From: an uncultured Sphingomonas sp.
GTDB lineage: Bacteria > Pseudomonadota > Alphaproteobacteria > Sphingomonadales > Sphingomonadaceae
Reading direction: 5' to 3'
NCBI GenBank assembly: GCA_902806275.1
Contig: CADCVY010000065.1
Location: forward strand, 1 to 53,930
DNA length: 53,930 bases
The position numbers and the translations under genes are program-made. The first letter of the stretch is position 1. Every line of letters begins with the position of its first letter. The notes below the pieces were generated by a model. It worked only from the letters and a program-made list of their open reading frames with translations, ran no database searches and was not told where the DNA came from. Shown in pieces: positions 7,820 through 15,372 of this stretch.

Positions 7820-9865
7820 TCACTTGGGCTTGCCGGTGAAGCCCGCCGCCTTGCGCAGCTCGTCGCCGTTCATGACGTAGCCATCGCTGACCACGGTATC
7901 GACCCGCCGCAGCGCGCCGAGGTTGGTCGAGACGTCGCCATCGACCAGCACCAAGTCCGCTTCCTTGCCGACCGCGATCGAGCCCGTGCGATCGGCAACG
8001 CCAACCCGCTTGGCCGGAATTATCGTCGCGGTCTGTAGCGCTTCGGAGGTGGTCATGCCGGCTTTCTTGTACAGCTCGATCTCGCGGACCAGCTCGATCC
8101 CCTGCCCGTCCGTGCCGGCGACGATCGTCACGCCCGCCTTGTGCAGCGCGCCGACCAGGTCGACCATCTTGGCGTAGCTCTTGCGGTAATCGTCGCGGGT
8201 GTAGCCCTTTACCAGCGGGTAGCCGGCCGACTTGAAGAAGCGGTCGAACGTCGGCGAGATGATGCCCATGTACGACGCATAGGCGTCCAGCGGCACGCCG
8301 CCATCGGAATTGAGCGCCCCTTCCCACACCACCAAGGTCGGATCGATCACCGTCTTACGCTGCGCCAGTTCGGCGATGAAGCTCTTCATCTGCGGGCCGT
8401 TGAGGTCGACGTCCTTGAAGAATTTCGCGGGGCCTTCGATTCGCTGGGCAGTGTTGGCCTTGTTGACCACGTCGTCCGGCATCGCCTGCATGGCGACGAA
8501 GTTGATGTGGGTGATCTCGTCATAGCCGGCGCGAACGGCCTCGAGCGGACGCATGGTCGCGGGCACGTGGCCGAGCACCTGCATGCCTAGCCGGTGCGCT
8601 TCCTTAGCGCCGGCCGGGATCCATTTAGGGTTCATGGACGTGTAGAACTTGACGCCCCACAGGCCGGCATCATGCATCTTGCGCACCGCGGCGACGGTCT
8701 CGGCCTCGCTGGTCACGACCTCCGCTCCCTGCGCCGCGAGAGGATGCTTGGCGTCGATGATCTGAGCGACGAACGCCTCGCCCATCAGCAGCTCGCCCGA
8801 CTTCCATCGTTTGCGAGCGTCGACGGCGCGGTCGATGTCGGTGCCGGGACTGCGGAAGCTGGTGATGCCGGTCGCCATGTTCATCAGCACCGACCAGTCG
8901 TCGCCGATGTGAAGGTGGCTGTCCCACAGGCCAGGGACGAGGGTCTTGCCGGTGCCGTCGATGGTACGGACGCCATCGGGAGCCCGGACGTTGCCGGCGG
9001 CGCCCACCTCGACGATCTTGCCGTCGCGCACCAGCACCGCCTGGTTCGGCACGAAGCGGCCGGCGTCGGCATCGAACAGCTGCACGCGGTCGAACAGCAC
9101 CGGCGCCCTGAGCGCGTCCTGGCGGAAGTTGGCGGCGATCGCGCGGACGGCCTTGGCAGTCTCTGCGTCCTGGAAGTCGTTCATCGCCTTTAGGTTGGCT
9201 TCGTAGCCGGCCGGCAACGTACCGATGCCCCCGACCGAGGCGAAGAACTTGCCGTTCTCGTCCAGCCACACCGGCGCCGGCGACGGGCCGATCCCACGCA
9301 TCCATGCTAGCTGGACGGTCTTTGGACCCGCCGGCCCGGTGACCTGCAAGGTCGGGCCCTTTTCCAGCGTTGCCCGGCCGCTGGGAAGGAGCGCAACGCC
9401 CCCCGGTCCGGCTTCGATCAGCTTCGCGATCAGCGGGATGTTGGACGCAACCGTGCCGCCGGTCGCGAAGTAGAAGGCTGGCGATGTGGGCAGGCTGCCG
9501 CTGTCTGCCGCGGCTTTCCAGGTGGCCTTGCCGTCGCGGACGGCAAAGGTCTCGGCGGCATCGCCGTTGGGCGTCACGCCCCTGACCGTCATTTCGACCG
9601 GCAGCCCGTCCGGGCCGAGCCTGATGACGTCGTCGATCTCGGTGATCCAGCCGCGCAGCGACTGCGTGTAGCGGCCGGCGATTGACCCGTCCGGTTGGGT
9701 CCACACCCACTGATCTCCATGCTTCCCGGCCTGCGACACCACCACATAATGGGCGGCGTTCGCGGGCGGCTTCATCAGCTGGTCCTTAGGCACCGGGGCC
9801 GCGAGCGCGCTGGTGGAAACGCCGGCAAGCAGAAGCAGGGCGGCAAAGCGGTGCTGGATGACCAT
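7820..9865 (-). CDS. Secreted metal-dependent amidohydrolase family protein
   Basis: The 681-aa protein has a signal peptide (MVIQHRFAALLLLAGVSTSA, cut near ALA-APVPK), an N-terminal beta-rich region of about 250 residues, and a C-terminal amidohydrolase barrel. The barrel shows LVPGLWDSHLHIG (HxH metal site), LWGVKFYTS (the lysine that is often carboxylated), LGHVPA and ITHIN histidines, and VAGTDGQG with the catalytic aspartate. The tail ASEAL..ATIIPAKRVG and GKEADLVLVDGD is typical of the imidazolonepropionase/Xaa-Pro-like exported amidohydrolases. Substrate is unknown, perhaps peptides or cyclic amides. GGGGAG stands 8 nt before the ATG. It lies directly downstream of ssrA on the same strand. 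Confidence 0.9.
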   Translation of the reverse strand: MVIQHRFAALLLLAGVSTSALAAPVPKDQLMKPPANAAHYVVVSQAGKHGDQWVWTQPDGSIAGRYTQSLRGWITEIDDVIRLGPDGLPVEMTVRGVTPNGDAAETFAVRDGKATWKAAADSGSLPTSPAFYFATGGTVASNIPLIAKLIEAGPGGVALLPSGRATLEKGPTLQVTGPAGPKTVQLAWMRGIGPSPAPVWLDENGKFFASVGGIGTLPAGYEANLKAMNDFQDAETAKAVRAIAANFRQDALRAPVLFDRVQLFDADAGRFVPNQAVLVRDGKIVEVGAAGNVRAPDGVRTIDGTGKTLVPGLWDSHLHIGDDWSVLMNMATGITSFRSPGTDIDRAVDARKRWKSGELLMGEAFVAQIIDAKHPLAAQGAEVVTSEAETVAAVRKMHDAGLWGVKFYTSMNPKWIPAGAKEAHRLGMQVLGHVPATMRPLEAVRAGYDEITHINFVAMQAMPDDVVNKANTAQRIEGPAKFFKDVDLNGPQMKSFIAELAQRKTVIDPTLVVWEGALNSDGGVPLDAYASYMGIISPTFDRFFKSAGYPLVKGYTRDDYRKSYAKMVDLVGALHKAGVTIVAGTDGQGIELVREIELYKKAGMTTSEALQTATIIPAKRVGVADRTGSIAVGKEADLVLVDGDVSTNLGALRRVDTVVSDGYVMNGDELRKAAGFTGKPK

Positions 9866-9935
9866 GTGAACACTCCCCTTGATCCGGGGCGTTGTGCGCC
9901 GACGCCAGCGCCACGCGCAAGGGGCCTATCGACGA

Positions 9936-10296
9936 ACCGGCAAAGGGGGGAAGTCCGGGAGGTTCTGTTGCCCGGCCCTCCCGGAAGCCGCTGGAATCCC
10001 CTTCTGTTGCCCGGTGGGGTCCGACCGCGCTTTAACCTTGTAACGTCAGACCGTTAGGCCGTCGGTTACGCAGCAATAGCGAGCGCCTCGTTATCGTTGG
10101 CACTTGTGGTTACGAGCCGTCACGGTGGTCTCATACCGATCGGCAATCAGGCCTTTATTGCACTCGTCGATCCTATTTCGCCCCCATCAGCAACGGCGTG
10201 AGCAACGCTGCTGGTGGTGGAGGCGCCGGGGTACTGCCCCCCGGGTCCGAGATGCCTATTCCACCCAACATTCTACCGACATAGCCGGTTGCCCGG
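9936..10296 (-). ncRNA. ssrA: Transfer-messenger RNA, circularly permuted two-piece type
   Basis: On the minus strand the order is permuted. The acceptor piece comes first and ends CGCCTCC-A-CCA at 10215. A 29-nt spacer (10214-10186) follows, then the coding piece starts GGGGGCG at 10185. The two ends pair as a 7-bp acceptor stem with a G3-U70 wobble, the alanine identity element. The tag frame runs from the resume GCC at 10101 to TAA at 10068-10066 and reads ANDNEALAIAA, a typical sphingomonad degradation tag. Pseudoknot-like stems follow (CCGGGAGG...CCTCCCGG near 9954-9985). The outer ends are approximate: the 5' end is set by the promoter, the 3' end by the last helix. Role: rescue of stalled ribosomes with SmpB. 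Confidence 0.92.
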
Positions 10297-10303
10297 CCGG
10301 TCT

Positions 10304-10332
10304 TACATAGGGGATCGGCGGTTCGATCTCAA
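10304..10332 (-). promoter_or_regulatory. Candidate ssrA promoter
   Basis: On the minus strand TTGAGA is followed after 17 nt by TATGTA. Transcription would begin near 10296, just before a GCCGG-GCAA-CCGGC hairpin that would form the 5' leader of pre-tmRNA. The -35 is close to consensus and the -10 is moderate. Confidence 0.4.
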
Positions 10333-10409
10333 GCAAAGGCTCTGGAAACCTCGGTGGAACTGCTGGTATGGAGGGGTTCGTAAGTTCCAATGTCAGGGGA
10401 TCCAAACCG

Positions 10410-10697
10410 ATGAAAAAGCTGCTCTTTGCCGTCGCCGGCACGTCCACGTTGATGCTTGCCGCGTGCAGCAGCAACAATCAGGACAGCGTCGAAAATGCCG
10501 AGCTCAACCAGCCCGCTGCAGAGTTCAACGACATGTCGGGCGAGGCCCTCAACGACGCAGCCGCCGGTGAAGCGGCGGCGCTGGGCACGCAGCAGCAGCA
10601 GCTCGAGCAGGAGAATGCGGCAGCACCCGCCGATGAAAACGCCGCGGCGCCGGCGCCGGTCGAGGACGACGACGAGCAAAACGTCAGCGGGATGTAG
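10410..10697 (+). CDS. Small Gln/Ala/Asp-rich lipoprotein
   Basis: The ATG at 10410 gives MKKLLFAVAGTSTLMLAACS, a lipoprotein signal with lipobox LAAC; AGGGGA lies 10 nt upstream. The mature part, about 75 residues, is low complexity (SSNNQDSVENAELNQPAAEF, then Gln, Ala, Pro and Asp runs) and is probably disordered. Total length is 95 aa. Function is unknown. It stands alone between ssrA (divergent) and a strong terminator, so it is likely a monocistronic envelope lipoprotein. An earlier in-frame ATG at 10368 would destroy the signal peptide. Confidence 0.8.
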   Translation: MKKLLFAVAGTSTLMLAACSSNNQDSVENAELNQPAAEFNDMSGEALNDAAAGEAAALGTQQQQLEQENAAAPADENAAAPAPVEDDDEQNVSGM

Positions 10698-10722
10698 GCG
10701 CAGCGTTCTCGCACTGACGACA

Positions 10723-10757
10723 AAGCCGTCCGGCCACCCGCCGGGCGGCTTTTTCTT
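10723..10757 (+). terminator. Rho-independent terminator after the small lipoprotein
   Basis: AAGCCGtCCGG and CCGGgCGGCTT form an 11-bp stem with one mismatch and a short loop, followed by TTTTCTTT. It lies 26 nt past the lipoprotein stop. Confidence 0.85.
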
Positions 10758-10784
10758 TGCCCCGCCACCGCCTACCTGCCGCCC

Positions 10785-11513
10785 ATGGTCGACGAGGCAA
10801 TCCCGGCAGCGACGCTGATCGTCACCCGAACCCGCGCGCAAGCACCGCCCGAGCTGCTGATGGTCGAGCGCGCGGGGGGCATGGCGTTCGCAGCCGGGGC
10901 TTTGGTGTTTCCTGGCGGTCGGATCGACCAGGCCGACCGCGCCGACGGCTCAGATGGCGGGCTCGTCGCGGCGGTCCGCGAGACCATCGAGGAGTCGGCC
11001 ATTCCGGTCGGCATCAAGCCCGTCCCGGACCGGCCGACCGCACTCACCCTGCAGCGCGAACTGCTTGCCGGCCAGAGCCTTGCCAGCGTGCTTGACCACC
11101 ACGGGCTGGAACTGGACGCTGAAGCGCTGACGGCGTTTGCGCGGTGGGTGCCGAAGTTTCACGCGGTCAGGCGCTTCGACACCCTCTTCTATGTCGCCGA
11201 ATGCCCGCCCGGCGAATGGGAGCCGAATGTCGTCGAGGGAGAATGCGCGGGCGCGTATTGGCTGACTGCCCGCGAGGTGCTGGACCGCGACGCTCAGGGG
11301 CTAGCGCGGCTGATCTTCCCTACCCGCCGCAACCTGGAACGGCTCGCGCAGCACGACAGCTTCGAGGCGATCCGCGCCGACGCGCTGGCGCACCCGATCG
11401 AGCCGGTAACGCCGTGGGTCGAGGAGCGCGGCGGTGAGCGGTTCATCACCATCCCCGGCCACCTCGGCTACCCCGTGACGGAGGAGAAGCTGGACGGCCT
11501 GTGGCGCGGCTGA
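10785..11513 (+). CDS. NUDIX hydrolase, NUDT7/NUDT19-like
   Basis: The 242-aa protein has an N-terminal Nudix fold: AATLIVTRTR, LVFPGGRIDQADRADGSDGG and then VRETIEESAI, which carries the REXXEE core with Ala in place of the usual Gly. The long insertion between GGR and RE, and the extended C-terminal part, resemble the NUDT7/NUDT19 coenzyme A pyrophosphatase branch. Acyl-CoA or CoA cleavage is therefore possible, but it is an inference. The start ATG follows a weak SD. The 3' end overlaps the next gene by 13 nt, so the two are translationally linked. Confidence 0.87.
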   Translation: MVDEAIPAATLIVTRTRAQAPPELLMVERAGGMAFAAGALVFPGGRIDQADRADGSDGGLVAAVRETIEESAIPVGIKPVPDRPTALTLQRELLAGQSLASVLDHHGLELDAEALTAFARWVPKFHAVRRFDTLFYVAECPPGEWEPNVVEGECAGAYWLTAREVLDRDAQGLARLIFPTRRNLERLAQHDSFEAIRADALAHPIEPVTPWVEERGGERFITIPGHLGYPVTEEKLDGLWRG

Positions 11514-12232
11514 TCGGGACCGCGCTGCTTTGGCTGGCATTGCTGGCGTTGATTGCCGCCGCCTACATCCACGGCCGTAACTACGTCCGGACGCACCCAC
11601 AGGACGTGCCCTGGACCCCTCTCCGCCTCGACGATCCGATGGGCGCCTTTACGCTCCGCAAGCTGGTGTCGCTGTCCGAAGACCCGGCTCACTGCCGGGC
11701 GCTGCTCGGAGCCGCGGGATCGGGCGACCTCTCAGCGTCGGCGCGAGTAGCGCAAGCGAACTGCAACTATTCTGACGGCATGCGCCTTGCCAGCGCGCCT
11801 GGAGAAGTCACCTTCGCACCCTCGGGCGAAGTCACCCGCTGCTCTATGGCAGCCGCGCTGCTGGTGTGGGAACGGCAGGTCCTGCAGCCGGCCGCGCTGC
11901 GGCACTTGGGCCACAAGGTGCGCCGCATCGACCACGCCGGAAGCTACAGCTGCCGCAGGCTTTACAACCGCAGCGAGGGCGCGTTCAGCGAGCATGCGAC
12001 GGCGAACGCCTTCGACGTGCTCGGCTTCCGGCTGACCGACGGCACAAGCGTGTCGGTGCTCAAGGATTGGCGCGGGCCCGGGTCGAAATCCGCTTTCTTG
12101 CGGGAAGTCCGCGATGGCGCGTGCGAGCTGTTCGCGACCGTTCTGGGCCCCGACTACAACCTGGCGCATGCCGATCACTTGCACTTCGATCATGCGGCAC
12201 GAGGGCGGATGGGCTTTGGTGTTTGCCGCTAA
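11501..12232 (+). CDS. Extensin-like family protein, membrane-anchored
   Basis: A GTG at 11501, inside the end of the Nudix gene, starts a 243-aa protein. Residues 5-22 (IGTALLWLALLALIAAAY) form an uncleaved membrane anchor. The rest matches the bacterial extensin-like C-terminal family, with conserved cysteines (CRALL, CNYSDG, CSMAAALL, YSCRRLYNR, GACELF, final GVC) that suggest periplasmic disulfides. SEHATANAFDVLGF followed by HADHLHFDH echoes the SxHxxxxAxD...HxH zinc site of VanY/M15 D,D-peptidases. A cell-wall peptidase role is therefore plausible, though unproven for the family. The pair with a Nudix gene is unexplained. Confidence 0.85.
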   Translation: MARLIGTALLWLALLALIAAAYIHGRNYVRTHPQDVPWTPLRLDDPMGAFTLRKLVSLSEDPAHCRALLGAAGSGDLSASARVAQANCNYSDGMRLASAPGEVTFAPSGEVTRCSMAAALLVWERQVLQPAALRHLGHKVRRIDHAGSYSCRRLYNRSEGAFSEHATANAFDVLGFRLTDGTSVSVLKDWRGPGSKSAFLREVRDGACELFATVLGPDYNLAHADHLHFDHAARGRMGFGVCR

Positions 12233-12257
12233 GAACCGAGTCGCCACTCGAACTCAT

Positions 12258-12288
12258 AAGAAAAGGGGACCCGCGCAGGCGGATCCCC
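12258..12288 (-). terminator. Rho-independent terminator after the SWIB gene
   Basis: On the minus strand GGGGATCCG and CGGGTCCCC pair around a CCTGCG loop region with one mismatch, followed by TTTTCTT. It lies about 27 nt past the SWIB stop. Confidence 0.75.
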
Positions 12289-12314
12289 TCTAAACTCCAA
12301 GCTGTCCGAACGAC

Positions 12315-12581
12315 TTATTTCAGGTGGTTGGACAGGTGCTTGTTCATTTCGAACATGCTGACCCGGTCCTTGCCCCCAAAGACCTTCTTAAGCTTGTCGT
12401 CGGCAACGATTTCCCTTTTGTTTTGCGGATTTTGCAGGTTGTTCTTGCGGATATGATCCCACACCTTCGACACCACCTGGCTGCGCGGCAGCGGGTCGTT
12501 GCCGCAGATCTGGGCGAGATCCTCCGACGGTTGAACCGGGCGGGCCAGTCCGCCCCCTGCCTTACGAGTCCCTTGTGCCAT
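12315..12581 (-). CDS. SWIB/MDM2-domain small protein
   Basis: The 88-aa protein is nearly all SWIB domain. After a basic, Gly-rich N-terminus, it shows LAQICGNDPLPRSQVVSKVW followed by DHIRKNNLQNPQNKREI, DDKLKKVFGG and VSMFEMNKHLSNHL, the standard SWIB/MDM2 fold sequence seen in eukaryotic SWI/SNF subunits, in chlamydial proteins and in scattered alphaproteobacteria. In bacteria it is presumed to bind nucleoid DNA or protein partners; the role is unknown. AGGAGG precedes the ATG by 7 nt. It has its own terminator and lies 42 nt after the LD-carboxypeptidase gene. Confidence 0.93.
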   Translation of the reverse strand: MAQGTRKAGGGLARPVQPSEDLAQICGNDPLPRSQVVSKVWDHIRKNNLQNPQNKREIVADDKLKKVFGGKDRVSMFEMNKHLSNHLK

Positions 12582-12623
12582 TACGGCCCTCCTGTTGTTC
12601 CTGCCTCTCGGTAGAGCGCAACT

Positions 12624-13460
12624 TCAGCCCCTTTGCAATGGTACTGCTGAGAGTGCGCGTGAGCCGAACGGAACCACCCGATTCCCGACATCATGGCCGA
12701 TGTCGGCGCGGCCGCCGTAGACGATGCCGGAACGGTGGCACCAGTCCTCGACGATCGCGCATTCGTCGCGCGCGAACGCGGGGTCGTTCGCGGGGATGTC
12801 GCCAACCCGTCCGAGGCGAAGCCGGGCAATTCGGCGAACGTTGGGGCTGGCCGTGACGTGGAACATCATGCGGTCGATGCGGTAGTGGTGCTCGCCGATA
12901 TCTTCGATCAGCAGGTCGACGCCGGCGAGATCCGGCTCCAGCGCCGTGCCGAGCAATGACGCTAGCACGGTCAGGTTGAACGCCATCGCGGGCTCCTGCA
13001 GGTCCGGCTCGCAAGCGGCAGTGTCCCGGTCGACCAGCCACGCCAGCGCCCGCTCGACCGCCGCATCGCCGCCGTCGCGCATGACATCCTGCGGCATCGG
13101 CCCCCACACCGCCTGCACCCCAACCTTGTGCAGCCCCGCTTGGAGGAACCCGGCGTCGCTATAACCCAGATAGACCTTGATCCGCGCCGCGAGGGGCAAG
13201 TCGCGCAGCGCCGCTTCGGCGATGCGGTTCGAACCATAACCCCCGCGCGCGAACCAGACGGCATCCACTGCAGGGTCGGCCATAACTTCGCGGAGCGCAT
13301 GCAACCGCGCTTCGTCCGGCCCGGCGAAATGCCCGTCCGAAAGGAAGCATTGGGGGTGAATCAGGAGTTCGCAATCGCCCCGGCGATTCGCGATCGCCTG
13401 CACCCGCTCGGCCGCTTCCCGCTTCAACGAACAGCTTGGAGCGACCACCGCGATGCGCAT
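12624..13460 (-). CDS. LD-carboxypeptidase, S66 family (LdcA-like)
   Basis: The 278-aa cytosolic protein has the S66 layout: MRIAVVAPS at the N-terminus, WFARGGYGSNRI, the nucleophile serine in LGYSDAGFL (S101), a central LLIEDIGEHHYRIDRMM with the catalytic Glu, and the C-terminal GHDVGNRVVPFG with the catalytic His. The family removes the terminal D-Ala from muropeptide tetrapeptides so that the tripeptide can be recycled. A Mur ligase of the Mpl type, which reuses that tripeptide, lies about 500 nt away on the other strand. That makes a recycling role likely. Confidence 0.92.
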   Translation of the reverse strand: MRIAVVAPSCSLKREAAERVQAIANRRGDCELLIHPQCFLSDGHFAGPDEARLHALREVMADPAVDAVWFARGGYGSNRIAEAALRDLPLAARIKVYLGYSDAGFLQAGLHKVGVQAVWGPMPQDVMRDGGDAAVERALAWLVDRDTAACEPDLQEPAMAFNLTVLASLLGTALEPDLAGVDLLIEDIGEHHYRIDRMMFHVTASPNVRRIARLRLGRVGDIPANDPAFARDECAIVEDWCHRSGIVYGGRADIGHDVGNRVVPFGSRALSAVPLQRG

Positions 13461-13637
13461 CGACGCTGCTTACGGGGAGAAGCCAAACCTCCGCAATGGG
13501 GAGCAAGCGGGCATCGCGTCGGCGCGCCGCAGCATGGCGAACGGCTCGTTAGCCACGTTCGGAGAGCAAGCCTTCATCCCGCCCGCGTAAACCGCAAGTC
13601 AGGTCGGCCCCGCACTTGGGAACACGGCTAGCGGAAA

Positions 13638-13674
13638 GGCCCTGCTCAGACCCCCCCAGCCCTTGAGCAGGGCC
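13638..13674 (+). other. Orphan 11-bp stem-loop upstream of a 56-aa gene
   Basis: GGCCCTGCTCA (13638-13648) and TGAGCAGGGCC (13664-13674) form a perfect 11-bp stem with a C-rich 15-nt loop. It lies 25 nt before the start codon at 13700 and is followed by ATTTTC. It has terminator-like strength, but no plus-strand gene precedes it. It could be a leader attenuator or the end of a small RNA. The rest of 13461-13637 shows no feature I can support. Confidence 0.5.
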
Positions 13675-13699
13675 ACCATTTTCAGAGCGAGGCGCCATC

Positions 13700-13870
13700 A
13701 TGGCCATTGCGGACCTGTCCCAGGAAGCCGAAGATTGCCGGCGCAAGGCGCTCAGCTACCTAGGGCAGCCTGAGGCGCCGTTCCTGCTCCACCTAGCCCG
13801 CGAGTTCGAGCGGATCGAGAATGAGCGGCGCTCCAGGTGGCGCAGGCACGAGCACCCGCCGACCCGCTGA
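13700..13870 (+). CDS. Small conserved-looking protein of unknown function (56 aa)
   Basis: An ATG at 13700 opens a 56-codon frame: MAIADLSQEAEDCRRKALSY, LGQPEAPFLLHLAREFERIE, NERRSRWRRHEHPPTR. The sequence has the balanced, charged, amphipathic look of real protein, with alternating acidic and basic residues predicted as two helices. It recalls small sphingomonad proteins with an ECRRKALxYLGxPEA motif, although I recall that pattern only loosely. It lies 79 nt before the Mur ligase and after a strong hairpin. No function can be assigned. Confidence 0.55.
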   Translation: MAIADLSQEAEDCRRKALSYLGQPEAPFLLHLAREFERIENERRSRWRRHEHPPTR

Positions 13871-13949
13871 CGGGGGCCATGGCGCTGATTTGACGCCCAG
13901 CGAAAATAGAGGGGTTTCGCTGGCGCGCAGCAGCCAATAGGGCGCCGCG

Positions 13950-15347
13950 ATGATCGACACTCCGGTTTTCTTCAGCGGCATCGGGGGCAGCGGGATGCTG
14001 CCGCTGGCAAGTATCGTCCGCGCCGGCGGCGCGCGGGTCGCCGGGTCCGACCGCTCGCTCGACGCCGGTCGGACGCCGCACAAGTTCGAATACCTGCGCT
14101 CGCTCGGCATCCAACTGTTCGCCCAGGACGGGTCGGGCCTGCACCCGGGCATGACTCTGGTCACCTCGGCAGCAGTCGAAGCCGATGTGCCCGACGTCGT
14201 TCGCGCTCGCGACCTAGGCCTTGCGCACCTGACACGCCCGCAGTTCCTCGCCCGCTTGCTCAACGAAGCGGGGCGCAGCGTGGCGGTCGGCGGAACCAGC
14301 GGCAAGTCGACGGTTACCGGCATGATCGGCTGGATCCTGCACGCCTGCCATCGTCAGCCGACGGTGATGAACGGCGCGGTGATGAAGAACTTCGTCACGC
14401 CCTCGGCGCCATTCGCCAGTGCCCTCGTCGGGGACCCCGAACTGTTCGTCAGCGAGGTCGACGAAAGCGACGGCTCGATTGCGCTCTACCGGCCGGAAAT
14501 CGCGGTGCTGACCAACATCAGCCTTGACCACAAGGAAATGGCGGAGCTGCGCCAGCTGTTCGCCGGCTTTCTCAACGCAGCGCGCAAGGCGGTGCTCAAC
14601 CTCGACGACCCGGAGACGCGGATCCTCGCCGACGCGGTCCCAGCCGACAAGGTGATCGGCTACGGCTTCGATAGCCCTGGGGCCGATCTCATGGGCAAGA
14701 ACCTGCAGCTGGAGACTGACGGCGTCACGTTCGCGCTTGAAGCCGAGGGCGAGCGCCACGAGGTGAGGCTTGGCGTTCCCGGCCGTCACAATGCGTCCAA
14801 CGCGCTGGCGGCGCTCGCCGCCGCCCAGGCGCTCGGGGTACGGCTGGAGGACGCAGTCAATGCCATTGCCCGGTTCGAAGGGCTGAAGCGGCGGCTGGAA
14901 ACCGTCGGCTCGGCGCGCGGTGTCACGGTGATCGATGACTTCGCGCACAATCCGGACAAGATCGAGGCCACGTTGGCCACGCTGCGCGCGCACGAAGGGC
15001 GCCTGCTGATCATGTTTCAGCCGCACGGCTACGGGCCGCTGAGCAAGATGGGCGAGCCACTGGCGGACAGGCTTGCAGGCGGCATGGCGCCCGACGACCG
15101 GCTGTACCTTCCCGATCCCGTGTACCAGGGCGGCACGGTGGACCGGGCGCGTGGCAGCGACTGGTTGGCGGCGCAGGTGGTCACGCGGGAACGGCACGCC
15201 GAGCACATCCCCGAACGCGCGCAGATCGGCGAAGCCCTGGCGCGGGAGGCGCGCGAGGGCGACCGCATCCTCATCATGGGCGCGCGCGACGACACCCTGA
15301 TCGACTTCGCACGCGAACTGGTGGAGCGGATCGCCGGCCGGAACTGA
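13950..15347 (+). CDS. mpl: Mur ligase, Mpl/MurC-like (UDP-MurNAc:tripeptide ligase candidate)
   Basis: The 465-aa protein has the three Mur-ligase domains. These are an N-terminal Rossmann domain (FFSGIGGSGMLPLASIVRAG) and a central ATPase with P-loop GGTSGKSTVTGM near residue 115, SEVDESDGS and LTNISLDHKEM. The C-terminal domain has IDDFAHNPDKIEATL and FQPHGYGPL. It is closer to MurC/Mpl than to MurD-F. Mpl joins UDP-MurNAc to recycled L-Ala-D-Glu-mDAP. The nearby LD-carboxypeptidase favours Mpl, but MurC-like activity cannot be excluded. The P-loop is GTSGKST rather than the usual GTHGKTT. The next gene starts 25 nt downstream. Confidence 0.82.
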   Translation: MIDTPVFFSGIGGSGMLPLASIVRAGGARVAGSDRSLDAGRTPHKFEYLRSLGIQLFAQDGSGLHPGMTLVTSAAVEADVPDVVRARDLGLAHLTRPQFLARLLNEAGRSVAVGGTSGKSTVTGMIGWILHACHRQPTVMNGAVMKNFVTPSAPFASALVGDPELFVSEVDESDGSIALYRPEIAVLTNISLDHKEMAELRQLFAGFLNAARKAVLNLDDPETRILADAVPADKVIGYGFDSPGADLMGKNLQLETDGVTFALEAEGERHEVRLGVPGRHNASNALAALAAAQALGVRLEDAVNAIARFEGLKRRLETVGSARGVTVIDDFAHNPDKIEATLATLRAHEGRLLIMFQPHGYGPLSKMGEPLADRLAGGMAPDDRLYLPDPVYQGGTVDRARGSDWLAAQVVTRERHAEHIPERAQIGEALAREAREGDRILIMGARDDTLIDFARELVERIAGRN

Positions 15348-15372
15348 TGCCCCGCTCCGGCGTCGGAGCGGC

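Noticed and set aside
10333-10409. GGAAC...CGTA upstream of the small lipoprotein as an EcfG promoter
   Set aside because: Spacing is 18 nt and the -10 is CGTA rather than CGTT, outside the consensus range.
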